Shown: positions 1 through 7,288, counted from the first letter of the stretch. The stretch: DNA of 64,000 nucleotides from an uncultured marine group I thaumarchaeote (GCA_902512865.1 CABXKZ010000001.1:1-64000), one strand, 5' to 3'. Notes: generated from the sequence alone by a model not told the origin. Program-made: numbers and translations.

Positions 1-478
1 AGTCAGTAACTATTCCCGCTTCTTTTCCACTTAATGGTACAGATTTATTTTTCATTTCTTGTAGTGTAAATGACACCAAATCAATTGAGAGTCTTTCACC
101 AAAAGAGATTAGATAGTCATATGAACGTGGAGTCACCTCACCTAACAAGATTAATCCGTGAACTAATTCATCTAGTTCAGAAAGATCAGAATTAAGTTTG
201 TTTGATAATGATTTTAGAATTTTAGAATTTGTTATTAGATGTGTGGCAAATTGTTTATGCTTTTGAGATATTTTTGCAAGCACTCTGTTTGCCTCTTTTT
301 TATTTCCTTTTCCTATTAGAGAAGATATCTGAATCAATTCATCAGTGACAGTATCTATGGCAGAGCAGACAACTACAGTTTTGTTATTTTTTGATATTTT
401 GTCTACAGTTTTGACTACGTTTTTGATGTCCTTTACAGTTGCTAGTGATGTTCCGCCAAATTTTACTACTAATTTCAA
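1..478 (-). CDS. Aspartate kinase, N-terminal part (cut by window edge)
   Basis: Read on the minus strand, a frame open to the window edge starts with a TTG and the kinase signature KFGGTS at residues 6-11. It also has the FGERLS segment seen in aspartate kinases. About 159 residues are present; the C-terminal part and any ACT domains lie outside. The enzyme phosphorylates L-aspartate, the first step to threonine, methionine and lysine; a homoserine kinase of the same pathway is at 54.3-55.3 kb. It follows the PCNA gene by about 35 bp, so co-transcription is likely. No ATG or GTG lies in frame upstream near the motif, so TTG at 478 is the best start. Confidence 0.85.
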   Translation of the reverse strand, partial: MKLVVKFGGTSLATVKDIKNVVKTVDKISKNNKTVVVCSAIDTVTDELIQISSLIGKGNKKEANRVLAKISQKHKQFATHLITNSKILKSLSNKLNSDLSELDELVHGLILLGEVTPRSYDYLISFGERLSIDLVSFTLQEMKNKSVPLSGKEAGIVTD

Positions 479-513
479 ATCAGTTTCACCTGAACAATTG
501 GTCTTAAAATTCT

Positions 514-1260
514 TTAACTTTCAACACGAGGAGCAAGATAGAAATGAATTTGACCTAGATTTGAGACCTTAAATTCAACTCTTAGTGGCTTTGAAGTTGA
601 AAATTCACATGTAACAATATCAACACTATTGCCAACAGCCTTGATTATAGGATTAAGATATTCCAGACTATATGTTCCAGTGCTTTCTTGTTGTACTGAT
701 AATTCTTGTATTTCATCCTGACTGCTTTCTAATGAGATGTCAACTTCACCAGAATCACCCTTGCCTGAAAATGTTGCAGATGATTCACTAGAAGCTATAG
801 TTAGATAATCAGAAACTACCTGAACATCTCCAAGAATTTTATCTAAAGCAGATGAGGTTAAAGATATTTTTGCATCATATGGAATCTTTGGGAGTGGGGT
901 ATCAGATGCAGAGCTTTCAATTAATCGCATTTTGTATTTTTTGTTCTTACCTATGGTGACTAGAAGCATGTTATCATCAGATATGTTAATTTCAATCGAA
1001 TCGCTTTTGTCAGATCTTTTTATTAATTTTGAAAATTCATCAATACGAACTCCAAATTTTATATCACTATCACAATTGTATTTTTCAAATGCAGAATTTG
1101 GCCAGTTGATATCAATTAATGCTACGTGAGAAGGATCCATCCCTCGGAAGGAGATTCCTTCGACAGTTGCTTCAAATGTTGCCTCTTCTACAAGTGTGGA
1201 AATAGCAGAGATTATTGCCTTCCATTCATCTGCTCCATTTGTCTTTGCTGAGAAAACCAA
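514..1260 (-). CDS. pcn: DNA polymerase sliding clamp (PCNA)
   Basis: The 248-residue product has the length of archaeal/eukaryotic PCNA. The conserved GMDPSHVALI segment is at 40-49, the interdomain connector loop is around 116-128, and the C-terminal tail is LAPRVES. It forms a ring that tethers PolD and other factors to DNA. The start is TTG at 1260; there is no in-frame ATG near it. It lies 42 bp after the TFS gene, in one minus-strand run with rpoL and aspartate kinase. The PolD large subunit in this window (23425-26802) ends with a PIP-box-like tail (QQLLTDFV) that would bind this clamp. Confidence 0.97.
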   Translation of the reverse strand: MVFSAKTNGADEWKAIISAISTLVEEATFEATVEGISFRGMDPSHVALIDINWPNSAFEKYNCDSDIKFGVRIDEFSKLIKRSDKSDSIEINISDDNMLLVTIGKNKKYKMRLIESSASDTPLPKIPYDAKISLTSSALDKILGDVQVVSDYLTIASSESSATFSGKGDSGEVDISLESSQDEIQELSVQQESTGTYSLEYLNPIIKAVGNSVDIVTCEFSTSKPLRVEFKVSNLGQIHFYLAPRVES

Positions 1261-1302
1261 ATCACTTTTTGGTCACAAATGCTAAAGTTAAACCTTATTG
1301 CC

Positions 1303-1626
1303 TTATGCGTAATTTCGCCAAGTTGTTTTACATTTTGTACATCTAAAGAATTGTGTTGTTGGTTCATCAGCACTTCTTGTTTGAAGCATCCACCATACAG
1401 CTTCTCTACTATCACAATCTTTGTTCTCACAATCTATCTCAATTGTGGATAAAACTTCTTTTCCCTCATTTTCTCCTACAACTAGAAAATCAGATTCTAC
1501 TTCCTGGACATCTGTTTTCTTTTTCTCTTTTGGTCCACCTTCAGTGTAATTGCATTTTGGGCAAGTTAGAACTAAAGTATTAGAATCTTTTTTCAGCCTG
1601 ACATCACAGGTAGGACAGAATTTCAT
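1303..1626 (-). CDS. tfs: Transcription factor S (TFIIS/RPB9-like)
   Basis: This 107-residue protein has two zinc ribbons. The N-terminal one uses C4, C7, C22 and C25; the C-terminal one uses C66, C71, C96 and C99. The acidic pair D87-E88 in the RSADEP loop is the hallmark of TFIIS-type factors, which reach into RNA polymerase and stimulate transcript cleavage to rescue stalled complexes. The length matches archaeal TFS (about 105-115). It sits between rpoL and pcn on the minus strand, a common thaumarchaeal arrangement. Confidence 0.95.
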   Translation of the reverse strand: MKFCPTCDVRLKKDSNTLVLTCPKCNYTEGGPKEKKKTDVQEVESDFLVVGENEGKEVLSTIEIDCENKDCDSREAVWWMLQTRSADEPTTQFFRCTKCKTTWRNYA

Positions 1627-1635
1627 CTGTTACAA

Positions 1636-1908
1636 TCACTTTATTTTTGAGTTGATTAGTTTTTTTAAACTTTCAACTTCAGCAATGGCAGTATCTGCTG
1701 CTGCAGAAATTTGAGTCATTGGGTTGGATTGTGAATTAACTCTCATCCATATTTCATTGGTTAATGGATGCTTGATTATAACACCTGCAAAATCCGTATT
1801 TTTATCTCGTAGGAGTTCGTGTTGAATAATGTAAAGAGCACCTATATCAGCATCTTTAATTTGTAAACTTGCCTCTTTTTTATCTGAATTAATTAATTGA
1901 ATGTTCAA
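1636..1908 (-). CDS. rpoL: DNA-directed RNA polymerase subunit L (Rpo11)
   Basis: The 90-residue product matches the small Rpb11/RpoL subunit. It has a central ALYIIQHELL helix, the HPL turn (FAGVIIKHPLTNEIWMRV region) and a C-terminal helix. RpoL pairs with RpoD in the polymerase assembly platform. The frame extends to 1950, but the family alignment begins about residue 15 of that longer frame. I therefore choose the TTG at 1908 (MNIQLINS...), which also avoids overlap with the divergent gene at 1944. It is the first gene of the rpoL-tfs-pcn run. Confidence 0.9.
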   Translation of the reverse strand: MNIQLINSDKKEASLQIKDADIGALYIIQHELLRDKNTDFAGVIIKHPLTNEIWMRVNSQSNPMTQISAAADTAIAEVESLKKLINSKIK

Positions 1909-1943
1909 TTGATCAAAAAAGAACTTATTGTGGATATAAATCA

Positions 1944-2489
1944 ATGTCAATTATGTCCGAAACTCAGATTTCAGCAATAACTCTGGAGAAAGAAAAAAAT
2001 GAGTTTTCAGGTGATGAAAATATTACCATTAATGTCAGATTTTCATTGACTGGTGGATTAAGGGATGCATTTACTGAGAAAAATTGGACACAGGCGTATA
2101 ATGAAAATGATAATACTATCAAGCTAAAATATGGAGTAAAATTGGCAAAAGGAGGTATTCGAAAACATGAACTTGGCAAGACCGTAGACACTTACAGAAA
2201 GGCATCAATTTTTTGGACTAGAAATCCAAAGCTGGTAAATCCAATGAAAGATAGAAGAATTTGGGTGCAGGTGGCAAAGAACTTTGAACCATTTGTTGCA
2301 TTAACTGAAGAAGATGTGAGAAAGGAATTTTTTGATTTTGAGGAGAAATTCATGTTCAAAGCCTCAGAGTTGGGAACAGGGAATCATAAAATTTCTGCAG
2401 AAGCATTTGCATCATGGGAAACACATCCTTACATCAAAAAAGGAGATGCAAAAAACCAATCAAATGAGATTGAAATAAGTATTAATTAG
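1944..2489 (+). CDS. Conserved hypothetical protein, 181 aa
   Basis: I do not recognise the family. The product is hydrophilic, lysine- and glutamate-rich, with no signal peptide or membrane segment, so it is probably cytosolic. It has alternating beta-type segments (ITINVRFSL; RRIWVQVAKNFEPFVAL), suggesting a compact beta-rich fold. ATG codons at 1944 and 1953 are both possible starts. The gene is divergent from rpoL. Two tiny paralogous genes (2509 and 2668) follow 19 bp later and may be co-transcribed. Confidence 0.75.
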   Translation: MSIMSETQISAITLEKEKNEFSGDENITINVRFSLTGGLRDAFTEKNWTQAYNENDNTIKLKYGVKLAKGGIRKHELGKTVDTYRKASIFWTRNPKLVNPMKDRRIWVQVAKNFEPFVALTEEDVRKEFFDFEEKFMFKASELGTGNHKISAEAFASWETHPYIKKGDAKNQSNEIEISIN

Positions 2490-2508
2490 TTAATTTTGAG
2501 ACAGTAAT

Positions 2509-2661
2509 ATGGCAAAATATGACGGATTACTTGGGCAACCAGTTTTAGAAGTTGAAGAACCAGATAAAGAAGGTGGAATTACAATAATTTTCAAAGATAA
2601 CAGATTCATGTTCATTAAGGTAGTAGATGGCAAAATTGAGACAGTCTCAATTCCGGAGTGA
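2509..2661 (+). CDS. Small hypothetical protein, 50 aa (tandem paralogue 1)
   Basis: ATG at 2509 opens a 50-codon frame ending TGA. The product starts MAKYDGLLGQPVLEVEEPD and ends GKIETVSIPE. The next gene encodes a protein of exactly the same length with the same layout: MAK[YF]DG start, E[VP]..PD.EGG motif, FKD[ND] strand, KVVDGK, then S.SIPE end. Conservation between the copies at protein level is strong evidence that both are real. The pattern suggests a small all-beta domain. Function unknown. Confidence 0.75.
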   Translation: MAKYDGLLGQPVLEVEEPDKEGGITIIFKDNRFMFIKVVDGKIETVSIPE

Positions 2662-2667
2662 TTTAAG

Positions 2668-2820
2668 ATGGCAAAATTTGATGGCATAAGAATGCAAGAT
2701 ATTATTGAAGTCCAAGATCCAGATGCAGAAGGTGGCTTGACTTTAGTTTTCAAAGATGATATACGATTAAAAATCAAAGTCGTAGATGGAAAATTAGTTT
2801 CTGAATCTATTCCAGAATAA
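2668..2820 (+). CDS. Small hypothetical protein, 50 aa (tandem paralogue 2)
   Basis: ATG at 2668, six bases after the stop of its paralogue, opens a 50-codon frame ending TAA. It starts MAKFDGIRMQDIIEVQDPD and ends GKLVSESIPE. The shared core EGG[IL]T..FKD followed by K.KVVDGK is kept in both copies while many other residues differ, so the duplication is old and both copies appear to be under selection. A homodimer or heterodimer is possible but is only inference. The longer frame on the opposite strand (2490-2777) is a shadow. Confidence 0.75.
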   Translation: MAKFDGIRMQDIIEVQDPDAEGGLTLVFKDDIRLKIKVVDGKLVSESIPE

Positions 2821-2822
2821 AC

Positions 2823-3317
2823 TTAATCAAGTATAGTTTTGGCATACTGAAAAATTAGTTCTTCTTGTACAAATGACTGAATTGAACCACGTCTTTTTTC
2901 TCTAACGTGTTGAATAGCATCTTCGGCTGACATTTTTTCATATTTAATCAAATAACAGGCAAGAATTGTTCCAGTACGTCCTAAACCTGCTAAACAATGC
3001 ACCATCACAGGTTCTTGATTCTGAATTTTTTCATGGACATAATCTACTGAATTTTTTAGATCATCAAAACTTGGTACACCCATATCATCAGATAATACAT
3101 GTAAGTAATTCATCTTATTTACCCAATTTTCATCGAGTGGTTCTTCTCTAATTGTTACAATTGATTTGACACCTTCTTCTTGCATCCATTCAATTTCCTT
3201 TTTTGATGTGGGAATTGCACTTCCTGCTAGTTTTCCTTCAATTAACCATGAAAAATTATCTGGTCTTCCAGTAAGTTTTCCGTGAAGTTTTCGTTTAGCA
3301 TCTCCAATTTTTGTCAT
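2823..3317 (-). CDS. Dual-specificity/tyrosine protein phosphatase, DUSP23-like
   Basis: The 164-residue protein carries the PTP signature HCLAGLGRTG at 107-116, with nucleophile C108 and phosphate-binding R114; D77/D78 in the preceding loop are candidate general acids. The layout around it (NFSWLIEGKLAGSAIP near the start, then LACYLI, then a GSIQSF..QE segment) resembles the small atypical phosphatase DUSP23/VHZ closely. It should dephosphorylate phosphotyrosine or phosphoserine/threonine in the cytosol. A COG2112-type kinase lies at 34817-35572, but no link is shown. It converges on the tandem 50-aa genes. Confidence 0.9.
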   Translation of the reverse strand: MTKIGDAKRKLHGKLTGRPDNFSWLIEGKLAGSAIPTSKKEIEWMQEEGVKSIVTIREEPLDENWVNKMNYLHVLSDDMGVPSFDDLKNSVDYVHEKIQNQEPVMVHCLAGLGRTGTILACYLIKYEKMSAEDAIQHVREKRRGSIQSFVQEELIFQYAKTILD

Positions 3318-3378
3318 AAGATATGAAATATGAGATCATAATATAAGATAAAAGATAATAAAAAGAATTTTTGGTGGA

Positions 3379-3678
3379 CTAATCTATTAGTTCAGTCCAA
3401 CCTTTAACGAAGACAGAGTTCTTGTATAGTGGGACAGGTTGTCCTACTGTAAAGTCCATTGGTCTCATCCAAAAGATTGCTTTTGTTGGGCAAACTCCGA
3501 TACATGCACCGTCTGAGATACATCTTTCAGGATAAAAGACAAATGCTTTTCCTCTTTTCCAGCCTTCGACTGGTTTTACTCTTAATACATCAGGTCCCAA
3601 AGTTGTACAAATTTCAACACATAGTGCGCATCCAATGCACATTTGTTCACTAATGTCTGGAAGTATTGCTACTGGCAT
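3379..3678 (-). CDS. Dicluster (7Fe-type) ferredoxin
   Basis: This is a 99-residue iron-sulfur protein. The first motif has C14, C17, C20 and C24. The second is C53-x5-C59-x3-C63-P, with D56 where a cysteine would complete a second 4Fe-4S site. That C-x2-D-x2-C-x3-CP form is known from archaeal ferredoxins holding one 3Fe-4S and one 4Fe-4S cluster (Sulfolobus type), so seven iron atoms are likely. It would carry electrons in the cytosol. A TATA-like stretch near 3697-3705 fits a leaderless mRNA starting at the ATG. Two 19-bp direct repeats lie further upstream. Confidence 0.9.
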   Translation of the reverse strand: MPVAILPDISEQMCIGCALCVEICTTLGPDVLRVKPVEGWKRGKAFVFYPERCISDGACIGVCPTKAIFWMRPMDFTVGQPVPLYKNSVFVKGWTELID

Positions 3679-3729
3679 GAAAAATTATGATAATTTGATC
3701 TTAATATAACTTGCCTCAAAATAGTGAAT

Positions 3730-3769
3730 TATAACACCGTTTGGAATTTTTATAACACCGTTTGGAATT
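3730..3769. repeat. Two 19-bp direct repeats upstream of the ferredoxin gene
   Basis: The 19-mer TATAACACCGTTTGGAATT occurs at 3730-3748 and again at 3751-3769, a 21-bp period (two helical turns). It lies about 50-90 bp upstream of the minus-strand ferredoxin start and just after the stop of the next minus gene. Identical, in-phase copies on one face of the helix suggest a dimeric regulator site or a recent slippage duplication. Confidence 0.75.
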
Positions 3770-3771
3770 AC

Positions 3772-4323
3772 TTAATTTTCAATTGTGATTTTTGATCGAT
3801 CAGAAATTATGAATTTTTTCATTTTATCATTTTCAAGAATTTGGCGACCGTTTGGAAGGAGCCAATTCTTTTCTTTTTTTCCAGCTAATGCAGAAATGAT
3901 CAAAATTGAATTTGAGAATGAGACATTTGTTGCAAGAAGCATTAAAATTGAATTTACAACCCTTCCAGAATCCACATCATTTGAAAGAGTGTTGTATAAT
4001 CCATTTATCGAATCAAATATCACAAGATGAGGTTCTATGGAAATTTTTGTGAGTATTTTAGGAAGAATTTCATTCACTTTTGATTCTAATGTGTTGAATA
4101 ATGTCAGATTAGACATAGTAAGTAGTTTTGATTTTACGTAACCAGAAAAAAGAAAATCAAGATCAATATACAAAATTGGAAGATTTTGTTTGGATGTAAT
4201 TTCCTGAATTAGTTTAATTTTAGAAAATGCATTTTCGTAAAAAAGAAGACTAGAGCTAGATGGAACTAGGTTTTCTTCTAGTAATTGAAAATTTTCAAAT
4301 GTTGTATGATTTTTATCCAACAA
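3772..4323 (-). CDS. RecA/KaiC-like protein with degenerate P-loop
   Basis: The 183-residue product has the strand order of a RecA-superfamily ATPase. SSSLLFYEN precedes where Walker A should be, followed by LPILYIDLDFLF and the Walker B-like strand PHLVIFDSINGLY (about 98-110). A serine-rich SILIISAL strand comes later. The expected GxxxxGKT is replaced by YENAFSKIK (about 29-37), so nucleotide binding in the usual way is unlikely. It may be a RadA/KaiC paralogue acting as a structural partner. No membrane segments. It is upstream of the ferredoxin and divergent from the aminotransferase gene. Confidence 0.6.
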   Translation of the reverse strand: MLDKNHTTFENFQLLEENLVPSSSSLLFYENAFSKIKLIQEITSKQNLPILYIDLDFLFSGYVKSKLLTMSNLTLFNTLESKVNEILPKILTKISIEPHLVIFDSINGLYNTLSNDVDSGRVVNSILMLLATNVSFSNSILIISALAGKKEKNWLLPNGRQILENDKMKKFIISDRSKITIEN

Positions 4324-4348
4324 TAATTATTTTTGAATCGGATATATA

Positions 4349-5494
4349 ATGAATTTTGAATCAATTTCTGAAGAATTTCAAACTGATAAGATCTATTTGA
4401 ATAATGCTTCTGTTTCAATAATGCCAAAGACAAGCATGGAGGCAATGAGGCAGTTTCTTATTTCATACTCAGAGATGGGACCAGATTCTTTAGAATCTGA
4501 AATTTTCATTAAAGAATTATGGGAAAAGACAAGAAAGGCAGTTTCAAGATTAGTAAAGTGTAAGCCTGATGAGATCATAATTACGCAAAGCGTTACTGAT
4601 GGAATAAACATGGTGGCAAATGGAATGAATTTTGGTAATGATTCGAATATTATCATACGAGGCGGAGAACACGAACATCATGCAAATTATTTTCCCTGGT
4701 TAAAATTGAAAGAGAAAATTGAGGTAAGAAGTTTACCAGTTGATGAAAATGGAGGCTTTACAGATTCAGATTTCGAAAAAATGGTTGATGAAAAAACAAA
4801 ACTAGTTGCATTGAGTCATGGATTATACAATTCTGGTTTAATTTTACCAGTTAAAGAGATCGGAGAAGAATTGCAAAAGCAGAACATTCCATATTTTTTA
4901 GATACAGCTCAAACTGTTGGATGTATAGGTGATTATGACTTTGTAAATACGGGATGTGATTTCATGTCGTTTAATGGTTCAAAATGGTTATGTGGACCAA
5001 TGGGAACTGGAGTGTTTTATTGTAAACGAGAATCAAGTAATTTACTAGAACCTGTTAACATTGGAGGAGAATCTGCCACATTAAATGAAAATGGGGCTTT
5101 GGTATACAATGAATTACCTGATCGATTTCAAGCAGGTTTTAGAAATTATGTTGGGCTTGCAGGAATGGAATCATCAGTTACTTTCTTGCAAAATTTAGGA
5201 TTAGATAGTATCAGAAAACATATCATGAAATTATCAAATTTATTCATAGATGAGATTGGAAAGATTCCAGAAGCTAGAGTTTTTGGACCAGAAAATGAGA
5301 ATGAAAGGACAAGTATAGTTTCTTTCGAGGTTGGAAAAAATGATCCTGAAAAGATTGTATCAGCATTGGCTGAAAAAGGAATTATTATTGCAAAAAGAGA
5401 GATTTATGAAAAACCAATTTTGAGAATTTCTCCTCACGTATACAATACAAAAGATGAGATTTTAAAATTGGTAGAAGAATTGAAAAAGTTATGA
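4349..5494 (+). CDS. Class V aminotransferase (SufS/Csd-like, PLP-dependent)
   Basis: At 381 residues it has the fold-type I PLP pattern. The DTAQ motif is at 185-188, and K212 in FNGSKWLCGPMG is the Schiff-base lysine. The N-terminal substrate loop YLNNASVS is typical of SufS/isopenicillin epimerase relatives. The catalytic cysteine loop of true cysteine desulfurases, normally near residue 360, is not visible: the C-terminus reads LRISPHVYNTKDEI. The reaction may therefore be a different elimination, epimerisation or transamination. It overlaps the convergent Lrp-type gene by 6 bp. Confidence 0.85.
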   Translation: MNFESISEEFQTDKIYLNNASVSIMPKTSMEAMRQFLISYSEMGPDSLESEIFIKELWEKTRKAVSRLVKCKPDEIIITQSVTDGINMVANGMNFGNDSNIIIRGGEHEHHANYFPWLKLKEKIEVRSLPVDENGGFTDSDFEKMVDEKTKLVALSHGLYNSGLILPVKEIGEELQKQNIPYFLDTAQTVGCIGDYDFVNTGCDFMSFNGSKWLCGPMGTGVFYCKRESSNLLEPVNIGGESATLNENGALVYNELPDRFQAGFRNYVGLAGMESSVTFLQNLGLDSIRKHIMKLSNLFIDEIGKIPEARVFGPENENERTSIVSFEVGKNDPEKIVSALAEKGIIIAKREIYEKPILRISPHVYNTKDEILKLVEELKKL

Positions 5495-5749
5495 TTTTTC
5501 TTGTTGTTCAATTACCATCATTGTGAGAGTAGATTGAACGTTTTCAATTTTTCTAATATCATTTGTTACTATTGATCTTAATTTTTCACTATTATCAGAT
5601 GATAATTTAACAACTATATCATAAACGCCATACACACCATGGATTTCAAGTTCAACGTCTTTTTGATCTGCCAGCATATCTTTGATTTTGGTAATGATTT
5701 CTACGTCTGTTCCAAGATTTGAATTGATCAATACATAAGAAGTGGACAT
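5489..5749 (-). CDS. Stand-alone Lrp/AsnC effector-binding (RAM) domain protein
   Basis: The 86-residue product is only the alpha-beta sandwich ligand-binding domain of the Lrp/AsnC family. It contains the turn GVYGVYDIVVKLSSDN, where a GxYD motif contacts small ligands, and a closing V.STLTMMV strand. There is no helix-turn-helix, so it cannot bind DNA as Lrp does; such proteins oligomerise and may sense amino acids or modulate full-length Lrp proteins. I chose ATG at 5749 over TTG at 5755. Confidence 0.88.
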   Translation of the reverse strand: MSTSYVLINSNLGTDVEIITKIKDMLADQKDVELEIHGVYGVYDIVVKLSSDNSEKLRSIVTNDIRKIENVQSTLTMMVIEQQEKS

Positions 5750-5802
5750 AACCAAAAAGCCTCAAATACGATATTTAACTTTTCATAGATGTACCAACCA
5801 AC

Positions 5803-6450
5803 ATGAAAGTAATTGATTTAACACTAACAATTTCTGAAAACATTCCAACATTTCCAGGATCTCCTCAACCAAATTTCATTAGTTGGGAGAGTATAGAAAA
5901 AGATGGATATAATCTAGAACTGCTATTTCTTAGTACTCACACAGGAACTCATATTGATGCACCATACCATTTCCTCAAAAAAGGTCAGAAAATTCATCAA
6001 ATTATAACTAAAAGACTGGTAACTGAGGCTGTTTTGATAAAAATTCGAAAGGGCTCAGATCAATCAATCACAAAAGATGACATAGAAAAATTTGAGAAAA
6101 AACATGGAAGAATAGATGATGGTTCAACTATTATTTTCAATACAGGCTGGCAGAAAAATCTAAAAAAGAAATTTTATTTTTTGAAAAATCCGGGACTAGC
6201 AGTATCTGCTGCTAGATATCTAGCATCAAAGAAGATCAATCTAGTTGGAATTGATTCGCCAAGTATTGATTTGGGAAAAGATGAGAAATTTTCTGTTCAT
6301 CAAATTTTAGCTAAAAATGGAATCTTAATTGTAGAGAATTTGGTAAATCTTGATAAAATTCATTCAGAAAAGTTTCATCTAATTGTCGCACCATTAAAGC
6401 TCAAAAATGCAACAGGGTCTCCTGTAAGAGCAATGGGACTGATTGACTAG
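5803..6450 (+). CDS. Cyclase/kynurenine-formamidase-like metal hydrolase
   Basis: The 215-residue protein has the family signature HTGTHIDAPYH at 46-56, the metal-binding motif of the cyclase superfamily (kynurenine formamidase, isatin hydrolase). The second motif GIDSPSIDLG is present about residue 150. Such enzymes hydrolyse amide or cyclic amide bonds using Zn or Mn. No tryptophan-degradation gene is next to it, so the substrate is open. An AT-rich TATA-like GATATTTAAC sits about 25-30 bp upstream of the ATG, consistent with leaderless transcription. Confidence 0.85.
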   Translation: MKVIDLTLTISENIPTFPGSPQPNFISWESIEKDGYNLELLFLSTHTGTHIDAPYHFLKKGQKIHQIITKRLVTEAVLIKIRKGSDQSITKDDIEKFEKKHGRIDDGSTIIFNTGWQKNLKKKFYFLKNPGLAVSAARYLASKKINLVGIDSPSIDLGKDEKFSVHQILAKNGILIVENLVNLDKIHSEKFHLIVAPLKLKNATGSPVRAMGLID

Positions 6451-6507
6451 ATTTAGACAATGCAGATAATTTACTTAAATCTCTAAAGTAATGAATACAA
6501 TATAATC

Positions 6508-6618
6508 ATGAATGTAGAATTAGTTGCAGGGTGTTGTGTTGCATGTATTGTAGGAGGATGGATTATTTTCATGATTGGCAAGAAAAAACGAATGACATTC
6601 AAGGATTTGAAAAAATAG
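6508..6618 (+). CDS. Small single-pass membrane protein, 36 aa
   Basis: ATG at 6508 opens a 36-codon frame ending TAG. The first 24 residues are hydrophobic with a CCVAC cluster and a GGWIIFMIG helix; the rest is a basic tail (KKKRMTFKDLKK). This is a classic layout for a tiny membrane protein with its tail in the cytosol. I do not recognise it. It is bounded by the cyclase gene and an intergenic region with its own promoter, so it is probably a short independent transcript. Confidence 0.5.
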   Translation: MNVELVAGCCVACIVGGWIIFMIGKKKRMTFKDLKK

Positions 6619-6699
6619 TACTGCTGAAATTATAGTGAAACTTCATTTTTTTTATCTAATCACTTTAGGCTGTTACCACTAGTTCTAATTATTAGCACT

Positions 6700-6718
6700 C
6701 GCTTATATCTTCTAAGCG
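6700..6718. promoter_or_regulatory. Inverted repeat spanning the TATA box of the 6726 gene
   Basis: CGCTTA at 6700-6705 and TAAGCG at 6713-6718 form a 6-bp inverted repeat around TATCTTC. The left arm overlaps a TATA-like CTTATAT element, and the start codon follows within 8 bp of the right arm. A regulator bound here would block TBP or polymerase, or the arm may form a hairpin at the mRNA 5' end. G+C-rich arms stand out in this AT-rich intergenic region. Confidence 0.4.
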
Positions 6719-6725
6719 CGTAGAT

Positions 6726-7058
6726 ATGGTGAGGAAAATGCAACAAACATCACTCAAAAACGAAGGCACATCACGGATAGCAATGTTGGGTATGGCGGTA
6801 GTAGGTATCGCAGTAATCCTAACACTATTGCTTGCACCGTGGAACTGGATGCCAACAGAATACGCAGAACAAATTACTGTGATTGCAGTAACTGACTACG
6901 GATGTGTTGGTGAATCCCAAATGGGCCAATCAGTTGTAGTCAGTGATTGTTCAGCAAACATTGGTGATGTAATTTCCGCAGAATTTTACGCACCAGCCAG
7001 CGACAAAAACGGCTACTATGACAGAATCTATGAGAAACTAGCAATGGTTGAACCATAG
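6726..7058 (+). CDS. Small membrane-anchored hypothetical protein, 110 aa
   Basis: One transmembrane helix lies at about 18-40 (IAMLGMAVVGIAVILTLLLAPW), preceded by a basic, cytosolic N-terminus. An external domain of about 65 residues follows, with two cysteines (YGCVGES and SDCSAN) that could form a disulfide. ATG at 6726 or 6738 could start it. Codon use is typical of highly expressed genes here. I do not recognise a named family. Confidence 0.75.
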   Translation: MVRKMQQTSLKNEGTSRIAMLGMAVVGIAVILTLLLAPWNWMPTEYAEQITVIAVTDYGCVGESQMGQSVVVSDCSANIGDVISAEFYAPASDKNGYYDRIYEKLAMVEP

Positions 7059-7114
7059 TTCTACCTTTTTGTTTTTTCTAAAACACTTTTAATCAATCTT
7101 GAAAATCTCACTTT

Positions 7115-7276
7115 ATGGGTCTTTTTGGAAATAAAGGAAAAAAGATTGTCATCACAGGCACAATGTGTCAAATTTGTGGAATGAGTTTTGCTGCCACTGA
7201 TAGATTGATGAGACATATGCTAAAGGCTCATGGTAAAGCCAAAAAGGACACAGGTCCTAGTTGCCCAAATTGTTAG
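7115..7276 (+). CDS. C2H2 zinc-finger protein, 53 aa
   Basis: ATG at 7115 starts a 53-codon frame ending TAG. Residues 18-39 read C-x2-C-x12-H-x4-H (C18, C21, H34, H39), with hydrophobic F25 and L31 in the classic positions of a C2H2 finger. A final CPNC adds another pair of cysteines. The rest is lysine- and glycine-rich, which suits nucleic-acid binding. Its DNA, RNA or protein target is unknown. Confidence 0.75.
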   Translation: MGLFGNKGKKIVITGTMCQICGMSFAATDRLMRHMLKAHGKAKKDTGPSCPNC

Positions 7277-7288
7277 TTTAAGGAAAAA

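Noticed and set aside
2490..2777. 95-residue minus-strand frame across the two 50-residue genes
   Set aside because: The plus-strand pair shows matching protein-level conservation between copies; the minus frame is its shadow.
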